Below, piece after piece: positions 61,608 through 64,000 of a stretch of DNA of 64,000 bases. The stretch covers positions 1 through 64,000 of the forward strand of contig NC_134934.1 in NCBI RefSeq assembly GCF_051020765.1, written 5' to 3'. Position 1 is the stretch's first letter. The number at the start of each line of letters is the position of its first letter. The notes under the pieces were generated by a model. It had not been told where the DNA came from. It ran no database searches and worked only from the letters and a program-made list of their open reading frames with translations. A program made the translations under genes and the position numbers. The DNA comes from Lasioglossum baleicum (Eukaryota > Arthropoda > Insecta > Hymenoptera > Halictidae).

Positions 61608-64000
61608 ATATGCGAAATTGGCACAGAAACTCCGACCCGGCATGCACGATCACGATTTATTCGAGCTTATGTCAGATTCGACGATTCTTCGCTTCAGAAG
61701 TGTATTTCTGTGCGGAATCGCTGTTTCGCGTGCTAGATCAGTGCATTTGAATGCAAATATGCGAAATTGGCACAGAAACTCCGACCCGGCAATCACGATC
61801 ACAATTTATTCGAGCTTATGTCAGATTCGACGATTCTTCGCTTCAGAAGTGTATTTCTGTGCGGAATCGCTGTTTCGCGTGCGAGATCAGTGCATTTGAA
61901 TGCAAATATGCGAAATTGGCACAGAAACTCCGACCCGGCAAGCACGATCACAATTTATTCGAGCTTATGTCAGATTCGACGATTCTTCGCTTCAGCAGTG
62001 TATTTCTGTGCGGAATCGCTGTTTCGCGCGCTAGATCAGTGCATTTGCATGCAAGTATGAGAAATTGGAATAGAAACTCCTTTTCGGCAAGCACGATCAC
62101 AAATTATTCGAGTTTATATCAAATTCGACGATTCTTCGTTTCAGAAGTGTATTTCTGTGCGGAATCGCTGTTTCGCGTGCTAGATCAGTGCATTTGCATA
62201 CAAATATGCGAAATTGGCACGGAAACTCCGATTCGGCAAGCACGATCACAATTTATTCGAGCCCTTGTCAGATTCGACGATTCTTCGTTTCAGAAGTGTA
62301 TTTCTGTGCGGAATCGCTGTTTCGCGTGCTAGATCAGTGCATTTGCATGCAAATATGCGAAATTGGCACAGAAACTCCGACCCGGCAAGCACGATCACGA
62401 TTTATTCGAGCTTATGTCAGATTCGACGATTCTTCGTTTCAGAAGTGTATTTCTGTGCGGAATCGCTGTTTCGCGTGCTAGATCAGTGCATTTGCATGCA
62501 AATACGTGAAATTGGCACAGAAACTCCGACCCGGCAAGCACGATCACGATTTATTCGAGCTTATGTCAGATTCGAAGATTCTTCGTTTCAGAAGTGTATT
62601 TCTGTGCGGAATCGCTGTTTCGCGTGCTAGATCAGTGCATTTGCATGCAAATATGCGAAATTGGCACAGAAACTCCGACCTGGCATGCACGATCACGATT
62701 TATTCGAGCTTATGTCAGATTCGACGATTCTTCGTTTCAGAAGTGTATTTCTGTGCGGAATCGCTGTTTCGCGTGCTAGATCAGTGCATTTGCATGCAAA
62801 TACGTGAAATTGGCACAGAAACTCCGACCCGGCATGCACGATCACGATTTATTCGAGCTTATGTCAGATTCGACGATTCTTCGCTTCAGAAGTGTATTTC
62901 TGTGCGGAATCGCTGTTTCGTGTGCTAGATCAGTGCATTTGCATGCAAATATGCGAAATTGGCACAGAAACTCCGACCCGGCATGCACGATCACGATTTA
63001 TTCGAGCTTATGTCAGATTCGACGATTCTTCGCTTCAGAAGTGTATTTCTGTGCGGAATCGCTGTTTCGCGTGCTAGATCAGTGCATTTGCATACAAATA
63101 TGCGAAATTGGCACGGAAACTCCGATTCGGCAAGCACGATCACAATTTATTCGAGCCCTTGTCAGATTCGACGGTTCTTCGTTTCAGAAGTGTATTTCTG
63201 TGCGGAATCGCTGTTTCGCGTGCTAGATCAGTGCATTTGCATGCAAATACGTGAAATTGGCACAGAAACTCCGATCCGGCAAGCACGATCACGATTTATT
63301 CGAGCTTACGTCAGATTCGAAGATTCTTCGCTTCCGAAGTGTATTTCTGTGCGGAATCGCTGTTTCGCGCGCTAGATCAGTGCATTTGCATGCAAGTATG
63401 AAAAATTGGAATAGAAACTCCGACCCGACAAACACGATCACGATGTATTCGAGCTTATGTCAGATTCGACGATTCTTCGTTTCAGAAGTGTATTTCTGTG
63501 CGGAATCGCTGTTTCGCGTGCTAGATCAGTGCATTTGCATGCAAATATGCGAAATTGGCACAGAAACTCCGACCCGGCAAGCACGATCACGATTTATTCG
63601 AGCTTATGTCAGATTCGACGATTCTTCGCTTCAGAAGTGTATTTCTGTGCGGAATCGCTGTTTCGCGTGCTAGATCAGTGCATTTGCATACAAATATGCG
63701 AAATTGGCACGGAAACTCCGATTCGGCGAGCACGATCACAATTTATTCGAGCCCTTGTCAGATTCGACGGTTCTTCGTTTCAGAAGTGTATTTCTGTGCG
63801 GAATCGCTGTTTCGCGTGCTAGATCAGTGCATTTGCATGCAAATACGTGAAATTGGCACAGAAACTCCGACCCGGCAAGCACGATCACGATTTATTCGAG
63901 CTTATGTCAGATTCGAAGATTCTTCGCTTCCGAAGTGTATTTCTGTGCGGAATCGCTGTTTCGCGCGCTAGATCAGTGCATTTGCATGCAAGTATGAAAA
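61584..64000 (+). repeat. Block F2, second copy of the 4,343-bp period, cut by the window edge
   Basis: It matches 57,241 onward at offset 4,343 to about 59,210/63,553, then at offset 4,194 to the window end. One monomer of F1 (about 59,210-59,360, with GATCCCGATTTATTC) is therefore missing here. A shared marker is ATTCGGCGAGCACG at about 59,527 and 63,721. It starts exactly at the second half of the 24-bp junction. Confidence 0.85.

Larger units (their letters stand above)
1..64000 (+). repeat. 149-bp satellite DNA array, about 429.5 monomers, filling the window
   Basis: Every line of the window is a variant of one 149-bp monomer in the same orientation. The landmark GTGCGGAATC recurs from position 27 to 63,945. 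The distance equals 429 x 149 once fifteen 2-bp deletions and insertions of 2, 1 and 24 bp are counted, so no transposon, gene or unique spacer interrupts the array. Monomers differ by linked substitutions and are arranged in several orders of larger repeats, as described in the block entries. GC is about 46%. No inverted segment was seen. Satellite arrays of this kind typically make up centromeric or pericentromeric heterochromatin; that location is inferred from structure only. The array runs off both ends of the window. I do not recognise the family by name. Confidence 0.98.

Noticed and set aside
1..64000. CRISPR array
   Set aside because: There are no short repeats separated by unique spacers; the whole 149-bp unit is repeated and no cas genes are present.
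1..64000. Ribosomal DNA spacer sub-repeats
   Set aside because: No rRNA gene, promoter or terminator appears in 64 kb, and spacer sub-repeat arrays are far shorter.
1..64000. Transposable element or long terminal repeat origin visible in the window
   Set aside because: No terminal repeats, target-site duplications, polymerase or integrase coding, or element edges were seen; length bookkeeping leaves no room for an insertion.

Overview
The whole window is one eukaryotic satellite DNA array. It is a 149-bp monomer repeated head to tail on a single strand from the first base to the last, with no unique sequence, gene, RNA gene or transposon inside it. As a check, the invariant landmark GTGCGGAATC starts at 27 in the first copy and at 63,945 in the last. 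That span is 63,918 bp. Adding back the net 3 bp of the indels I found (15 monomers short by 2 bp, and insertions of 2, 1 and 24 bp) gives 63,921 = 429 x 149 exactly, so no undetected insertion or deletion is left over. The monomer is about 46% GC and rich in CpG (13 in the 149-bp consensus). I do not recognise the family. A pure array of this size with higher-order structure fits centromeric or pericentromeric, possibly subtelomeric, heterochromatin. The CpG excess fits a genome with little CpG methylation, such as many insects and other invertebrates, but the species cannot be read from this sequence.

Layout. Monomers differ at linked diagnostic sites, so larger repeats can be traced. (I) 1-12,627: a block of about 5.3 kb (1-5,330) recurs at 7,447-12,627 lacking one monomer, and part of it recurs at 5,440-7,355. 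(II) 12,628-14,295: transitional monomers. (III) 14,296-28,222: a 26-monomer higher-order repeat (3,874 bp) in three copies, the second enlarged by a 4-monomer internal duplication, followed by a 13-monomer half copy. (IV) 27,426-44,399: two tandem copies of a 57-monomer, 8,487-bp unit that look nearly identical. (V) 43,785-53,360: a mosaic with overlapping 18-, 9- and 8-monomer duplications. (VI) 53,361-64,000: a region with its own subfamilies, a 5-monomer duplication, and a 4,343-bp repeat whose start is a 24-bp out-of-register junction at 61,584.

Open reading frames run through much of the array (up to 314 codons), but they are by-products of a stop-poor monomer whose length is not a multiple of three. 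I annotate no coding sequence. The most interesting intrinsic features are a 14-bp palindrome made of two overlapping POU-type octamers, at least one of which is intact in nearly every monomer; a second dyad switched on and off by one diagnostic base; and the multi-scale duplication history recorded by the higher-order repeats.
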